Below, one piece after another: positions 24,934-37,800 of a DNA stretch of 64,000 nucleotides; position 1 is the stretch's first letter, and each line of letters begins with the position of its first letter. Source of the stretch: Podospora comata (taxonomy: Eukaryota > Ascomycota > Sordariomycetes > Sordariales > Podosporaceae); contig CP071494.1 in assembly GCA_017354895.1 (NCBI GenBank), forward strand, positions 3,472,001 through 3,536,000. The letters run 5' to 3'. A model generated the notes under the pieces. It saw only the letters and a program-made list of their open reading frames with translations, was not told the DNA's origin and did no database searches. Made by a program: the position numbers and the translations under genes.

Positions 24934-25549
24934 CTAGTAAGCCCTGTACGTCTGGCTAGCAATCAGAAATCTCTTCCCATACTTCGACTGCTTGGACAGC
25001 GAATCCCAGTTCGGCACCAGAATAAACACATCGTTGAAATGCTGCTTGACCGAGTACTCCTCGTTGCTCCTCTTGCTGACTCCGAAGTAGACCGTTCCAG
25101 AGACATTGACCATGATCATCATCCTCACGCCGTCGTTAGGCCCGTGAATATCGATCAGGCTCTGAGTGGCGCCAAAGCGGTAATCGGCGTTGATGACGTG
25201 CGCATCAAAGGTGTCGACGACGTAGCTGACGTGTTTCTTGTCGTTGGTGGCTTTTGGGGCTTCGCGCTGCTGGGCAAGAATCTTCTCCCAGTCTTCTGGG
25301 GTGGGGCAGACTAGGCCGTTGACGCAGATGTCGGCAGGGGGGTGGCCGGCGTTCTTGTAGGTGTCATTGTTGGTCACGTAGGACTGGCTGACGCCCTTTC
25401 CCTCATTGATTTGGCTGTAGTACCAGTTGACGAACTTTGAAGCAGCTGAAAAATCATGTTAGAAAGGTGGTTCGGCCCTTAGGTTTGACGGGGATTAGTC
25501 ACGGACCATCAGCGGCTTGCCGAGTGTTGGTATCGTCGACGTAAGTCAT
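24934..25549 (-). CDS. MTR2: MTR2-type nuclear mRNA export factor (NTF2-like)
   Basis: The model is complement(join(24934..25445, 25507..25549)), 184 residues. Mtr2 pairs with Mex67 as the general mRNA export receptor that passes through nuclear pores. The protein is a compact single domain with the NTF2-like pattern: N-terminal helix ASKFVNWYYSQIN, then alternating strands such as HVSYVVDTFDAHVINADY, VRMMIMVNVSGTVYFG and HFNDVFILVPNWD. The size fits. Exon 1 is only 43 nt. The donor is GTCCGT, a weak match at +3, but it is the only one that keeps frame with the clear TTTTTCAG acceptor. Gene start lies 842 bp from the divergent bL34m gene. The family call is more secure than the exact first exon. 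Confidence 0.82.
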
Positions 25550-26390
25550 TATGCGTGCTTGATTGATGGGGGAGGTAATTTGAGCGATGCTTGAATGATC
25601 CTTGAGGGATGAACCGCAGATGCGTGCTTGACCGTTGCGAGTTGCGAGTTGCGACTTGTGCTGGCGAGGTTCTCGATGAGGTTTGCGCGCGAGATAAGAT
25701 GGTTCAAGTTGCTTGAGACGGATTGTCGCGCGAAGAGGCTGCAAGACAGAGACAAGAAGTATTGGACTGTCGTGATGCGCTGTTCAGAAATAGCTTTGCT
25801 AACGAGGAGGTTGCGAAAAGTGGTCGCTTTGGTCGCCAAGCGAACGGTTGATGTTGGGGATGAAGGTCGCGAAAGTGAGCAGACAGTTGATGGAGAAGTG
25901 ATGGAGGGGGACAAAAGGACAAGCGAGTGAAACTGGCAGAGTTGCGCCTCAAAAAGTAGGTCCAATCAAGCCGTACTTGACCTTGTGACTTCGTGAATCA
26001 AATAAAGGTTGAAGTTTTCTGCCTGGTTTTGCTCCGGTGGAAGAATATCAAGGTTGAGCAGAACAATTGTGAGCGAGGCTGTGGTGCTCCAGGTGAAAAG
26101 TGTAAATATTCTTGGCGACGGCAGCCTTGTTCCAACGTCAGCTGTCCCACAGCCCCACTCCAGCTTCTGAGCCGCAGAGCTTCACGCACCAGCTGCCACA
26201 GCCGTTCACCATCTGTCAGACGGTCCGAAGCCAAACTGGCTTGCCGAACCTCCCAAAACTTTCGGCCGGACATATCCCGGCAGGTCATCACCACGCGCGA
26301 CACCCCGACGACGGCGGCAACGATTGAGTTCGGTCAATTCGGCTGCCCCAGCCTCCAACCCCATTTCTCAGCCCCTCTATAACCGCCAAA
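25550..26390. promoter_or_regulatory. Shared divergent promoter region of MTR2 and bL34m
   Basis: The 841 bp between two divergent start codons must hold both promoters. No internal gene was found. The last 300 bases before the bL34m start are C-rich on the plus strand. I could not assign a specific operator. Confidence 0.55.
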
Positions 26391-26864
26391 ATGGTCAGAA
26401 TAACCGTATCATCCCTCCTCAGGACGGCGCTCCGGCCAACCGCCTCTGTTCCTAGGTGCACCGCCAGGTATATCCTCCTCCCCCTCTATAACTCCCCCAC
26501 CAAATACTAACCCTCTCTTAGATCCTTCTCCTCCCTCCCAACCCTCCGCCCAACTCTTGCACCCACCCCCTCCGCTTTTCGCGCCCCATCTCAGACCCTT
26601 CTGTCCCGGGGACCTATCCTCCAGCAACAATCACCTAGCAGCGGGGCCGAAGGAGTCCTCGATTTGATCTCTTCCACCTCCATCTCCTCCAACCCAGCGA
26701 TGCAGTCGATGCAAGTTCGTTGCGGACCCCGCCCAACAATGGCCAACGCCAGTCGCCTGATCCAGAAAAGGAGACACGGGTTCTTGAGCAGGATCAAGAC
26801 CAAGAACGGGAGGAAGACAATTGCGAGGAGAAGGGCAGCAGGCAGAAGAAGGTTGAGTGCTTAA
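26391..26864 (+). CDS. MRPL34: Mitochondrial ribosomal protein bL34m
   Basis: The model is join(26391..26467, 26522..26864), 139 residues, intron 54 nt. The C-terminal 45 residues hold the bacterial L34 signature: [19 protein letters not shown] followed by a [19 protein letters not shown] tail, which is very rich in Arg and Lys and binds 23S-type rRNA in the large mitochondrial subunit. The N-terminal part is Ser/Arg/Leu-rich with few acidic residues, typical of a mitochondrial import signal that is cleaved. The gene is absent from a simple open-frame listing because the two exons are short and the first carries only the presequence. Start is the first ATG, in an AAAATGG context. Confidence 0.93.
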
Positions 26865-29622
26865 GCTGGGGTGTCGGCAGAATGGGGGAGAAGGAGGCAT
26901 GGCAAAAGGGGAAGATACCCACATGGAGGGCACACAAGAGATGTGTATGAGTACGGCATGGAAAGTGAAGAGCGGGGAGGATTGTATTATATGAGGCAAT
27001 GGAAGAGATAAATAAAGGAATTTTTATGAAGATGCCGCTGTGTCTGGTGTAGTGATATGCTTTCGTGACTTGCTTATTTTGGCAGTCTCACGAGCAAGTC
27101 ATCGAGGAAGCGGAGGAAACTGGTTCCTACCAGCGATGGAAAGTCAGGAATAAAAGCTGCCCGCCCGATTCTTGCGGAAAAGACTGTCCAGAGCCTCACA
27201 GATCACCGGCTACCCCTCGCTTCGTGACATCGACGCTTTGGCATCTCGACCATCAAAAAACTTCAAAGTCAGGCACTCTACATGGGCTCCGAGTGTGACA
27301 CGTTAATAATGAAGACGCCCTGTTACGTCTAAACTTGCATCGCCATCTAGTTTACTCAGGGCTTGATGATGAGCAAGCTTGCTCATGGAGCCAGACCCTT
27401 TCCATACTCACCCATCAGGAGGTCTAGCATATCTCAATTCAATTCGATTGCTTCGTCCAATGACCTTCAGCTGCCTTGCGATCAACCAGCAGAACAGCAT
27501 GTCTCACACCTGGGTTAGGGTTCCCTACCTTTCAACACCATCCATCTTCAGCAACTTCTCTTCCACACAGTCACATGCCTCATCAAACCTCCCTCATCAA
27601 CCTCCCCTTCCACTACCAATCCCCACTTACTCAAACCATCACCGACAAAACCCCGTCAGGTCAGGTCAGGTCCGTCATTAGCACCATCACGACACAACCA
27701 TCCATGATATGGCCCAAGCTCCCGTTCCCTCGTACCTCTCTCCTACCCACCCCAGATCTTAACTCCGATCCATTAAGCCCGTGCTATAACTTAACCAACC
27801 AACTTTCAACTCAACGGTTTATGTCAGCGGCCAATCCCCCACGACGTTGCATTAAAACGGCTTTTTTCCCCTGCCTCTCCATTGACAAGTTTGACTCAAC
27901 TCCCCATGAAATTTGACAAGGAAACACAAAAGGAGAAGGTCTGTGTGTAAACAATGTTTCTCTTTTCCTGCAGATAGTGTACATAGGGGGCGTGTAACTA
28001 AGACGGGCGGGAGGTCAATGCCCAAGCAAGCAAGCAAGCAAAGCCGTTCATCCGAACTTTTTTTGTCTTTGTTTCTGTCTCTGCACGAATTGATCAATCT
28101 GTTTTTGAGCAGGTGATGGAAAGAAAAACAAAATAGCATAGCCCGAGATCGGACATGACTATCGAAACATACCTACCTAACATGCCTTCCCAACCCAACC
28201 CCAAGCTGCGGCCTCTTTTTTTCCCCTACCGTACCAAGTCCCTCGGCCGAAAAAAACGGACCATGCTCGATGCCTGACTGACATCCATGTTCGGAGGACC
28301 GCAGTCCGAAATCCGCACACGGGATAGGGGTATACCTTACCTGACCAACCTGGAAACGCCGTGCATTTGGGAGTCAACAAATCTCAAACGGAAAACCCAT
28401 CTTCTTTCAGTCATCTCGTCCGTCACTGCCCAACTACCGTAAATCTTTTTGTTTCCTCGGAATTATGCCGTGTTGCTATTTTTTGTCTCCCCATGTTTCC
28501 CAATGTTTGGTCTTAATTGGGCAACTATGCGGCTCCAGTACGGAGTATGTCCTGTTTCAAAGTCGCTCATTCATGCAACAACATCAAGCACCTCCCCATA
28601 ATACACAAAACAATTGATCCAAAATTTTGGTAATATATTTCTCTGCGAATTCGCGCACGCGGCGGCCGGCTTGTTGTTGTCGTCCTCGAGTAGTACATGT
28701 TTTCTTCTCGGACTTGCCTGATCCATATATATATTTTTATGTACAAGTGAATTTTGAGCAAGCCCGACAGCTTCCTCGGAAGCTGAGAGTGCCTTCCCCC
28801 CTTCCACCTCCCAACTGTCATCGTCCTTCTTTTGGGAAGCGTATAAGATAATAAACCGTGAGGAGGGCGGACAGAACAGCGGACCAGAATAACGAGATAG
28901 ACATTTGTGCGTCTGATATGTAGTGGTGATTTGTCCTCGTTCGAAACATCCGCCTTCGCAACGAACGAAATAGAGGGGTAGTGTAGTAAAAGATAGATAA
29001 TATAGCAAAATGATGATAGAAGTTTAAAAAAAAAAGGGGGTGTGGTATCGATCCTAACATAAAAAAAACACAATGACAAAAATATATGAGAGGGTAAAAT
29101 GCGGTCCAAAAAAATGATGCGTGTGCGATTGCAAACCAAGTCCAAAACAAAACAACAAGAACAACAGAGGGGATATCCGGTCAAGAAAAGAGCAAAGAAA
29201 ATCCAGAAAGAAAACAGCAAAATAAATAGCAATACACCCCCCACCCACCAAAGGCCGGTGTTCTTTGTGAAATGCGAACCAAATTTTGCCAAACCAGAAC
29301 CCCAAACCATTGCCAAAAATACGAAATGCTCCCCCCTTCCCCTTTTTGATGAGCCGGACAGCATTATTCGTGAATAATTGCAGAGGTATCATGATCCAGT
29401 CCGGATGAGTTGTTGAGATCTCATTTCTCGCGGACGCTGTTGTTCCCATGTGCTCTGTCCTCCTCAATCAAGAGATTTTCCTGAAATGGTAATTGGATAC
29501 GTCCTGAGTAACTCGAAGTGGGTGGTGAAAGGAGCGTATGTGTGGTGTGGCGTCTAATGTACATGTCTAGCGCCTCGAGCCCCGTCGATAGTTAATTGTG
29601 GTTCCTTGAACCGTAGTTATCT
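26865..29622. other. 2.8 kb region between bL34m and the end of VIB-1
   Basis: Two convergent genes flank it. No credible gene was found. The part nearest VIB-1 (28.6-29.6 kb) is A-rich on the plus strand, so T-rich on the VIB-1 strand, and includes TATATATATTTTT-like tracts near 28.72-28.74 kb. It may be a long 3' untranslated region. A 4-mer repeat ACCTACCT lies at about 28171. Confidence 0.45.
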
Positions 29623-31816
29623 TCAAGTGGCATTCCAGGCATAATGCCCAACCCCGCCGTAAACGCCTCCCGGGGCCCCGGAAGAATGAGAGCCTGGGGG
29701 TGGAGGGGGGTGAGGGTGTTGCTGTTGCTGGTGGCCGTGCTGATGCGACTCGGGCTTCACGCTCGGAAACGCGTAGGGCCTGTCGGAACTACCATTGTTG
29801 TATGAGACGCTTGATGCTGAAGGTTCGCCCGCCGTGGTGGTCCAGCTCTGCGAAGAGGGGAAATAGTCTCTGGGCGGCGGTGCGTTGGGAGCTGTGGCCG
29901 ACGAAGGCGCTGAAGTGTTGTTCTCTTGCGATGGCGCTCCGTATTGAGAAGGTCCAACCTGAGCACTTGATGGGTGCTGTGACTGTGGGCTCATGTCGTT
30001 CGCCGCGTAGGCTGATTGAGGGGGGCCGTAACGGTACTCTCCTGGGGCTGTGTCGTTTGAAATGGAAGAGGCTACCGACTGGTGGCTCGCATGACGCGGC
30101 GACTTTGATGGCCGGGGGTTGCTGTCGACATATCGGGGCACGTTGAGCGAGTTATCGGCGGTTGTCGACAGGGACAAGTGTGGTGGCGCGGAGGTTGCTT
30201 GCACGTAGGTAGCGAACTGAGTTCGGATCGGTGGTGGCTGTTGATCTTGCGAGACAAGGGAGAGCTGAACGGATGGCATCGATGTCTGCTGAATGGGTAT
30301 CTCCTGAGGCTCAGCTGTGTAGCTAGGCGCGCCAGAAAGCGGCAGCTTCGGGTAGGGCTCGGATGGCATTGTCGCGGTAGGGTATGTCGCTGAACCTGGG
30401 TTGTGTGGCATCGACACCTGGCTCGAAGGATTCCATGTGGTGGGATAAGAGCTAGTTTGACTTGTCAGCAAGTTTCATTTGTAAACAGATATGGAGAAGG
30501 GACCGGGACGTACTTTGACCGCATTTGCATCGGGCTCTGCGGCATTTGCTTCGGAGCAGTGAAGGTAAAGGCTCCCCTGGGAACGTGTCCGTCCAAGCTC
30601 GAGATGCGAGGTCTGGCATCGTGTGGCGGCTTGTTGAGAACAACCGCCTGGGCGACGATTCCCTGGCCAGTCTCAACAAGAGTCTGGCCCCGCGAGCCGG
30701 CACTAGATCCCAACAAAGGAATCTCCTTTCTGGCCTGGAAGTTGCGCGGACTTCTGCCTCTCACCACAATGGGTGCCGTTGTCAGCTCCGAGAGGACGAG
30801 CTTTTGCCCGTTTGCCAAAGTTCCGTGAAGCTTGAGGTGTAACACGAAATGCTGTTGCAGCTCCTTGCGTCGGCCGTTGTTCGCGGTGGCTCTGGCAACC
30901 TGGTTAGTGACTCATTCCCATGTTTACAACTGTGTTGCTGCTCCCCAACTCACATTCTGAACTGGAGACGGCGCCATCCGATCGGGTAGATAGCGTAGTG
31001 TTCGCCACTTGTGTCATCCTCGTCCTCCGCCCATGGAATCAAGGGAAGATTGGGCGGCTCCTGGTCTGGGGCCTGGTTTACCTCAGGCGAGTTTGGTGGC
31101 GGTGTCTTCCATGGGATCACGATCAACCGGACTGGGTGTCCATCGACAGACTCGATGGCGGAAATGCTGACTTCCATATTCTTAATTTGGCTGGTCTCGC
31201 CAGACTCCAAAAGCACCGACAATGGGACCTGTGGGAAGCAAAGACTGCCGCTGATCTGGAACAAGTTGCGCCGATAGCACGTCAACTCGGCGTTCAACAC
31301 GTTGCCGTCGCCCGCAGCCGAGGGAAACTCGGACAGGAAGAACATGCCGTGGAGCTGGGCGTCAATCTCCATTTCGTGCATCCGTCCCTTCGCGTCGACG
31401 ATGGTGTGCTTGTCCCCCACTTTCTTGAACGACAAAAGTTTCTGGTCGTGGTTGGAGGGCTTGTAGTCCTCCCGCAGGTCCTGGACCATCTCGGTATAGG
31501 GTGCCTGGTCAACCTGGGAGTATGGCCTTTTGAGGCTGTTGATGCTGGGGATGTTCATCAGAGATGGGTGCGGGTACCGGTCGTATCCGTCGCCCTCTTC
31601 CTGGCCGGGCCGGGGGTGGTGATATTGCGGGTAGTCCATGGTGTGCTGGCGACTTCTAGGACGCACGAGATGCGATGGTGCTGGTGGCGGTACGGATGGA
31701 TCTTGAGGATTGAATCTGCCCGTCATCTGAACGGGATTTCCATAGTTGGACCAGAGGCTACCGTGTTGAGTCTCAGCCCTCAGCTCTGCCATCGTGTATG
31801 TCGCCGTGGCTGACAT
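29623..31816 (-). CDS. vib-1: NDT80/PhoG-type transcription factor, VIB-1/XprG orthologue
   Basis: The model is complement(join(29623..30451, 30514..30891, 30954..31816)), 689 residues, two 62-nt introns. Residues about 118-345 form an NDT80/PhoG DNA-binding domain: KLLSFKKVGDKHTIVDAKG, AQLHGMFFLSEF (153-164), LTCYRRNLFQISGSL (178-192), ATANNGRRKELQQHF (289-303) and VVRGRSPRNF (330-339). The last two are restored by splicing, which chose the acceptor. VIB-1 in Neurospora controls heterokaryon-incompatibility genes, extracellular proteases and cellulases, and cell death; Aspergillus XprG does similar work under starvation. The C-terminal half is Pro/Ser/Gln/His-rich, probably an activation region. 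NDT80 paralogues exist in these fungi, so the vib-1 label rests on the close match of HGMFFLSE and on length (Neurospora protein about 670). Confidence 0.82.
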
Positions 31817-34800
31817 GGGAACCTGCCTGTTCCCCTAGAGCAGCCCAGAGTTCTCCGCAGCAGCTCCCACCCAGATTACCAAACAGACAAAGAGAAGAAC
31901 AACACCTGCCTCGTAGAGTCAAGTCCCGCTTCACAGGTCCTTCTTGCAAAGATGTCGATGGGGATGTCGGTGGATGATCAACAACAAAGTGGTGGTAAAG
32001 GATGGGATGACAGCCCACAGCAAGGTTGCAGGGCAGCGTGTATGTATATGTATGTACGAGCCAATACGGCCAGGAGGTGGAGGGGAACCGTTTTATGAGA
32101 ACAAGAGGCTTCGGCAATGCCCCGGGGGCGACAAGGGACAGAGGCGAGGCCAAGCATACCCTGGCGCCTTCAAAGATGGGATGGTAGGGGGAACTGTTTA
32201 ACAACGCTTGCAGGGCCCGTCGCGCGAAAAGGTGCTCCAACCATACAGGGAAGGAGGGTGAGGAACGGGGCGATCTGGCAGGCAAGCCCGAATTCCCCTG
32301 CTAGTCGAGATGGGGCAAGATACTGTCCCAGAAGCTCAAGGACAGGCTCTGCTATTTTACCACGCCCTCCTTGAAGCCTCTGATATGCTTTCTAGCTGCT
32401 TGAGGTGTAGCTTGCTATACATGCGATGGAATAGCAGAGAAAACAGAGCATACATCCGACTCCCTTAATCTTGCCCACCTGCCCAAACAGGGGGCCGTCA
32501 ACAGGTCCGCACAAGCAACTTCACGCGGTCTTTGCTGAGTCCACCAGCGGTCCCCACTTGGGTTTGAAGGAGGGGTGGAGGTACGGGACCGGTAGGAGGA
32601 GGAGGGCAAGTGAGTGATCAGAGAGGTATGAGGACCTTGAGGTGCATCATTCTGCTTAGGTACTTACTTGATATGGCCCCCCCCTGTCCTGCACCACCTG
32701 TCTGCCGAGCGGGAAGAGAAATACACATATCAACAGCCCCCTACCACCCATTGACGCACAACGTTTTTCTCGGAATAACTGTGGGCTATCTCTTTCGGGG
32801 GATGACCCGCGGGCACAGAACTTGTGGGTGGGTGTTTGGACGGACGGCGCATGGGGTCTGAATGGATACACGGGGGGGCACATCTGGCCAAGCCAAACGA
32901 TCAGAGGGGATGGAGGAGCGGACAAGACGGCAAGCACCCCCTCGGCCCCTCCTCCGTCCAATTCAGGGCCAGGGTAGGAGAGGGCCCCCGCTTGTCGACC
33001 TTGTCGGCCGAGCGAACAGGGGCATCTGATTAGGCCAGGAATCCTCCGAGGACTCTGGGCGAACAGCTAGCGACCCGCAATTTTCTAGAAGACCGTTGGG
33101 TAATAAACGCGCCGGCGAAGGGCCTTTCTGCTGCTGCTTTTTCAGAAGGGAATGGTCTCTTGTCGAGGAGGGGGGTAAAAAAATCGGTTCACGAGATTGC
33201 TCTCGACCGGGGTGGAGAGTGCGAACCAGAGCGCCCCCCGGTGGACCCCCCAGTCAGCTCGGCTCGAGATGGAAAACACAATTACACACCCCTGCCCTGT
33301 CCTGCCCACCCCCTCCTCCATCCCCTCCTCCCCAGTTCCCCTCCAGTGCTGGGTGTTGCTGCTGCTGCTCCTTGCTTGCATTCTCGCGCGCTGCCCGTCC
33401 GCCGAAAAGAGGGAGACAGATGCAATATCAGGCCTTTTATACCTCTTGGCCACCGTTGTGGACGCCCTTTGACACCTCACAATTGGCAGAGGATTTTAAA
33501 CGAAATCAGCAGCAACATAAAGAAACCGCCTCGGACGCTTGCTGTGGATATCGCATCGCTTTGTCATTTGATCACGACCGCGACGGCCGCGAGGTCCTGA
33601 GCAGACGATGGGTGATGGGCAACAATGGGCAGCGGGAGAGCAAAGTGCCTGGGCCCGCAGTGGACCGAGGCACGTCGAATCTTTTGCAACCGCCTGCATT
33701 GCAGTGTCTCTGGCTGGCTGCTGCTGCTCGGGCAGGAAGGACGCACAAGAAGTGATCAGCGGACGAGGCATGTAGTCGGCGAAGGACTCGACAGCAAGAT
33801 GGTATATCAGAAAGGAGGTGTCACTTCGGGGACTTGTGTGTGGCGGCGAGATGCAGGTTACGGGTCTTGGGTTTCTTCTCGTCCGCCATCCGGTAGGTGG
33901 TTCGGCGACCATGATCAGTGATATAATTTCTTCGTGATGGCCTCTCTCTTCTTGTCAGGAGGTGCACTCGAGTCTAGGAGCAGACGACTGGGTAACCCCG
34001 GCCATGCCGCATGGCCCGATCTGGTTGTAGTGCAGCACAGGGACCATCCGGAAAGCCACCATAGCAGTAGCAGCAAAATGCGGAGGTGGGAAAACGGCGC
34101 CGCTTGACGACATTCCCGAAAGGGAACTTGGTGCCTGGCGCCCCGGCTTGGGCGCAAAGGCCACGGCGATAAGTTATGGGAGAGGAGCGGTCATGCCATT
34201 TCAAATGCGAGCCGTGGCTAGAACCGCATGGCCGACAGGAGGCTGGCTGTGATTGGAGCAGGTGGGCGGGATTGACAACAGCTCAGCAACCTCTCAGTGA
34301 TGCTCAGAGGCCAGCTCCTTAGTCCTTGCTGTATCGTGCATATGTGTCGTGACAGGGAGGGCGGCAGACGAGCTCGTCCGCGCTATCTCGATCTCCGTGC
34401 GGTGGAACTCGACCACCACCTACTGCTGCAATATCCAGCCAGATGGTCGAATGGGGGAGAGTCACTGCTTCCAAGCCACCTGCTGTCCTCGAGCTGGCAG
34501 AGAGGCAGCAGCAGAATCTGATCTTGATGGAGGTCGTCGTAAGGAGGTCGTAAGCTGGTATCCCGAAGCCACATGTGCATCTCCCAGGTGTGGTATTTAA
34601 TGTATTTTAAATTGCATCGCACGCAGGCTGGGGAATAGGATGTCGAAAGTGAGTGAGAAGCCCAGTGGTGTTTCTAAAAAAGAAATAGTGGAGGGGTGAC
34701 AGGTCAAAAAGGTGTGGGTGTGTGGGTGATGCCTTCCAATGGTTGAGTCGGTGGTTGAACGGGTGCGCCTTCCTCGCTACAATGTTGTCTCACACAGACC

Positions 34801-37800
34801 AATCTGTATTCAGGCAGTGTCATAATTATACCTACCTACCTTTACTACAGCTTCTCAGTTTCCTCTCCTGTCACCGGTGAGTATGTCTACTATGTTGGTA
34901 TCGACGCGTAGCTGCTTCTCACCTTTTTGACATGTCACTCGCTCACAAACAACAAACAACCCCGATCCCGATCAGTCAAAAGTCTTGTCAACGGTCTTCG
35001 GTCCAACGCTAGATGCAAGGTGGGGGGGTTGGAGTTGCTGTTGGACGGCGCTGGCTTGTCCATCAGGATTTTAACTTTTTTTCTCTCTTTTCTCCTCTTG
35101 GTCGAGCGGAAGCGGAAGCACCCTGAGGGGCAGAGGGACGCCAAAAGGTCGCAGAGCGCACCGAGCGCACCCGGTCATTGCCGTGGCGGTGGCTGTCGGT
35201 TGCAACACTGTCGTCGACTCCATGCATTGGCGAACGTTACAATCACGATTGCATCGGGGTAAGCCAGGAACCAGCGGCCATTTTCTGAACACGATCTGAC
35301 CTGCCGAGCTACCAAGTGCGACAGTCTTTTTCACGGTTGCGATACAGATATCTGTCAGTTGCCTTGCTTGAGCTTCAGCTTCGGCTTCGGCTTCGGCTTC
35401 ACCTCATTCGCATGGTTCATCAACAAGGGCTCTTCGCGCGTGCTGCAGGGGCAATGCCACTCTGATCACATTCTGACCGCTCCACGGGCTAAAACGGCTC
35501 GCTTGGTCTTTGTCGGCTGTCTAGCAGCTGTGCTGATGCTGAGCTAGGAACCGTTGGAAATGTCACGATTCTCGATGACGAGGCCCCTGGTCCTTGACAA
35601 CAAGAAACAGCAAAACTTAGCTTGTTTTCCTCAAAGGCTAGGCTGAGTTTGGAGTCGTGCGTTTGGCGAGTGCGAGGGGCGTTTTCTATTGTTTCACGCT
35701 CCAACAGCCGCTTACATGTTGACATCGGCGTACAACCAACAACAACTAACGGATACAATCCCCAGAAACCACGGTAATATCCCGATCTTCAAAAGTTCTC
35801 GGCCCGCAACCACGGAAGATTCGAGGCTGCCGTCTCCAAAGTTCTTACAAGCTACCAGATAAGTCCTGTCAACCCTCGGTTGCACATGCTGCTCGGGACT
35901 TCGACGCCCCCGAAAGCTGGCTGCTCTGGTCTGGTATGCGTGTCAATAATAGCTTTCGTACTGCACACTGACCGAGATTGACCCCTACAGTCTCCATCTT
36001 ACACGGTCGGTTTAAGCCTATATGTGCTGGCTAATATAGGGCTTGTCAACCACACCAAAAATCCCTGTTCAACATGGTACGAGCCCGCTGTCGCCCAGCA
36101 AGAAACACAAAAATCCAGCGCTCTTATTTCTCCGTGGACGTACATCACACGGACAATATCTATGCAAGTACGCGAGGTTGTCACGGTTGTACGCCCATTA
36201 TCACCCTTGTGATGGCTGCTTTGGGGCATTTTGGCAGGACCGGTGTCTGAACACGGCGCAGCCCCAGGCGGATATCGAGGTGGTGCAACCACGAAACCAT
36301 CATGTCAATGTCCAGCACTCGGGACTTGGGCAAGCAATGACACCTGGGGTCGGCACTGCCCTGCAACCATGGCCCGATGTCATCTCTCGGCCTGCCAGTG
36401 GCAGCCACCCCGCGTGTGCACACACACACACCACCAACCTCGAGTTGCAACAAGATCGACCCGCCCCTCAACCAATGGTGAGCATGCCGAGCGGGTTCTG
36501 GTGAACAAGCAAGATTTCAAGATATCCACGATAGGTAGGCCGTTTGTCAGGAATTTTGGTGTATGTTTTATCTATTGTGCTTGGTCTTGCTCAGCAAATA
36601 TCGGTCCCGCCATTGCCGAACCGCCCAAGTTTGGCTCTGAGTTCTGCGCATCATCCATCACCATCCCGCCAGCGGCCGGCAACGGAGATGATGACAAGCA
36701 CGCCGGGAGTCGAACACTGCTTCCGGGAATGGAGACAAGCCCAGGGTGGTTTGTCATGCTCCAGACAGGCACTGAGCAGTTGGTGCTCAGGAATCTGAGC
36801 GGCTGGCAAAGGTCCCTCGACAAGCAGCCAAAGTTCGTGGTGGAGGACCCTAGGCCGTATTCAGCAGCCCGCTCCGACCGGAAACACCTCCATTGCACGA
36901 AGATCCTGGACTCCACTTGTGTACCATTTCTCAATCGAGGAACCACTTCTGCGCCGCCGCGGAGGGGGAGCAACGCCTGTCTTGCGGCCTGGCCCGGTTG
37001 TCATCGCTGAATCATCCTGCAGTACGATAATCACACGGCAAGGAGTTGTTCTCATCTGCCGCAGAGCTTGAAAACGCCGCAGCCGACGCTGTGTGGCCCA
37101 AAATGTTGGACTACTACGCAGTACCCGTCGTGTAGGCAGGGCCCCGGGGCCACAGCAAGATGCACGAGCATATGCCGTACTTGCTACCTATCTCTTCAGC
37201 AGAAGATATATTCCGGCCTGATGGGCAGCACTTGGGTTCGCTGATGCTCCAGAGAAACGAAAAGTTCTGTCGGTCTCCCAATCAGTCCAAGGCAAACTCG
37301 CCTGGATGCATTTCAGCCAATATCCCGGCAGCTTAGAGCAGGTTATCATTGGGCGGGCAAGATAGCTGTGTGTGCCGCCCAGCCTTGTCCAACCCTGGAT
37401 ATCTTTTATGATCGCGTATCGCTGAAATCTCTAGCCTATCCGCGCGAAACTGTTCGTCTGTCATCGTTCGCACCAAGTACCCGGATGTATTTCCTATTCC
37501 TTCGACGCTGCTTGCAAGCGACGCAGATGGTGCATACACGCACGAATAGTACATCCTCCAAGCTCACGGTATGGGTCTCTCTTCTGTTCGCATGTGCCGC
37601 CGGAATCAGGGCCGCTCCAAGCTTCGACCACTCTTCAACGACCGAGAAGGCAGGAGACTACAAAAAAAATAACTCGGTTCTAAAGGCGGTCGACCACATG
37701 GCGTCTACGTTCAGCAGTGTGTGTGCGGATAAGACCGCCCCTCACAAGGGGTGTAGAGTTAAGCCGGGCCACCCCATATTCCTGGGTCGCTTCTCGACCT

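Noticed and set aside
28538-28548. TACGGAGTA motif (also similar at about 14892)
   Set aside because: A short word common in filamentous ascomycete genomes; two copies do not support a specific site.
28567-29364. 265-codon minus-strand frame downstream of VIB-1
   Set aside because: Phe/Leu/Ser/Tyr-rich translation of T-rich DNA; better explained as untranslated sequence.
31773-32285. Possible upstream frame overlapping the VIB-1 start codon
   Set aside because: It is open only from a TTG, with no ATG in the frame, so it is not a credible upstream ORF.
33096-33755. 219-codon plus-strand frame in the large non-coding block
   Set aside because: Pro/Ser/Cys low-complexity translation with no family resemblance.
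36690-36720. GTTCGACTCC, a B-box-like word on the minus strand
   Set aside because: No pairing stems around it and no A box at the right distance; chance match.
36231-37010. 259-codon plus-strand frame in the large non-coding block
   Set aside because: No domain, random-like composition, no supporting splice partners; expected by chance in moderately GC-rich DNA.
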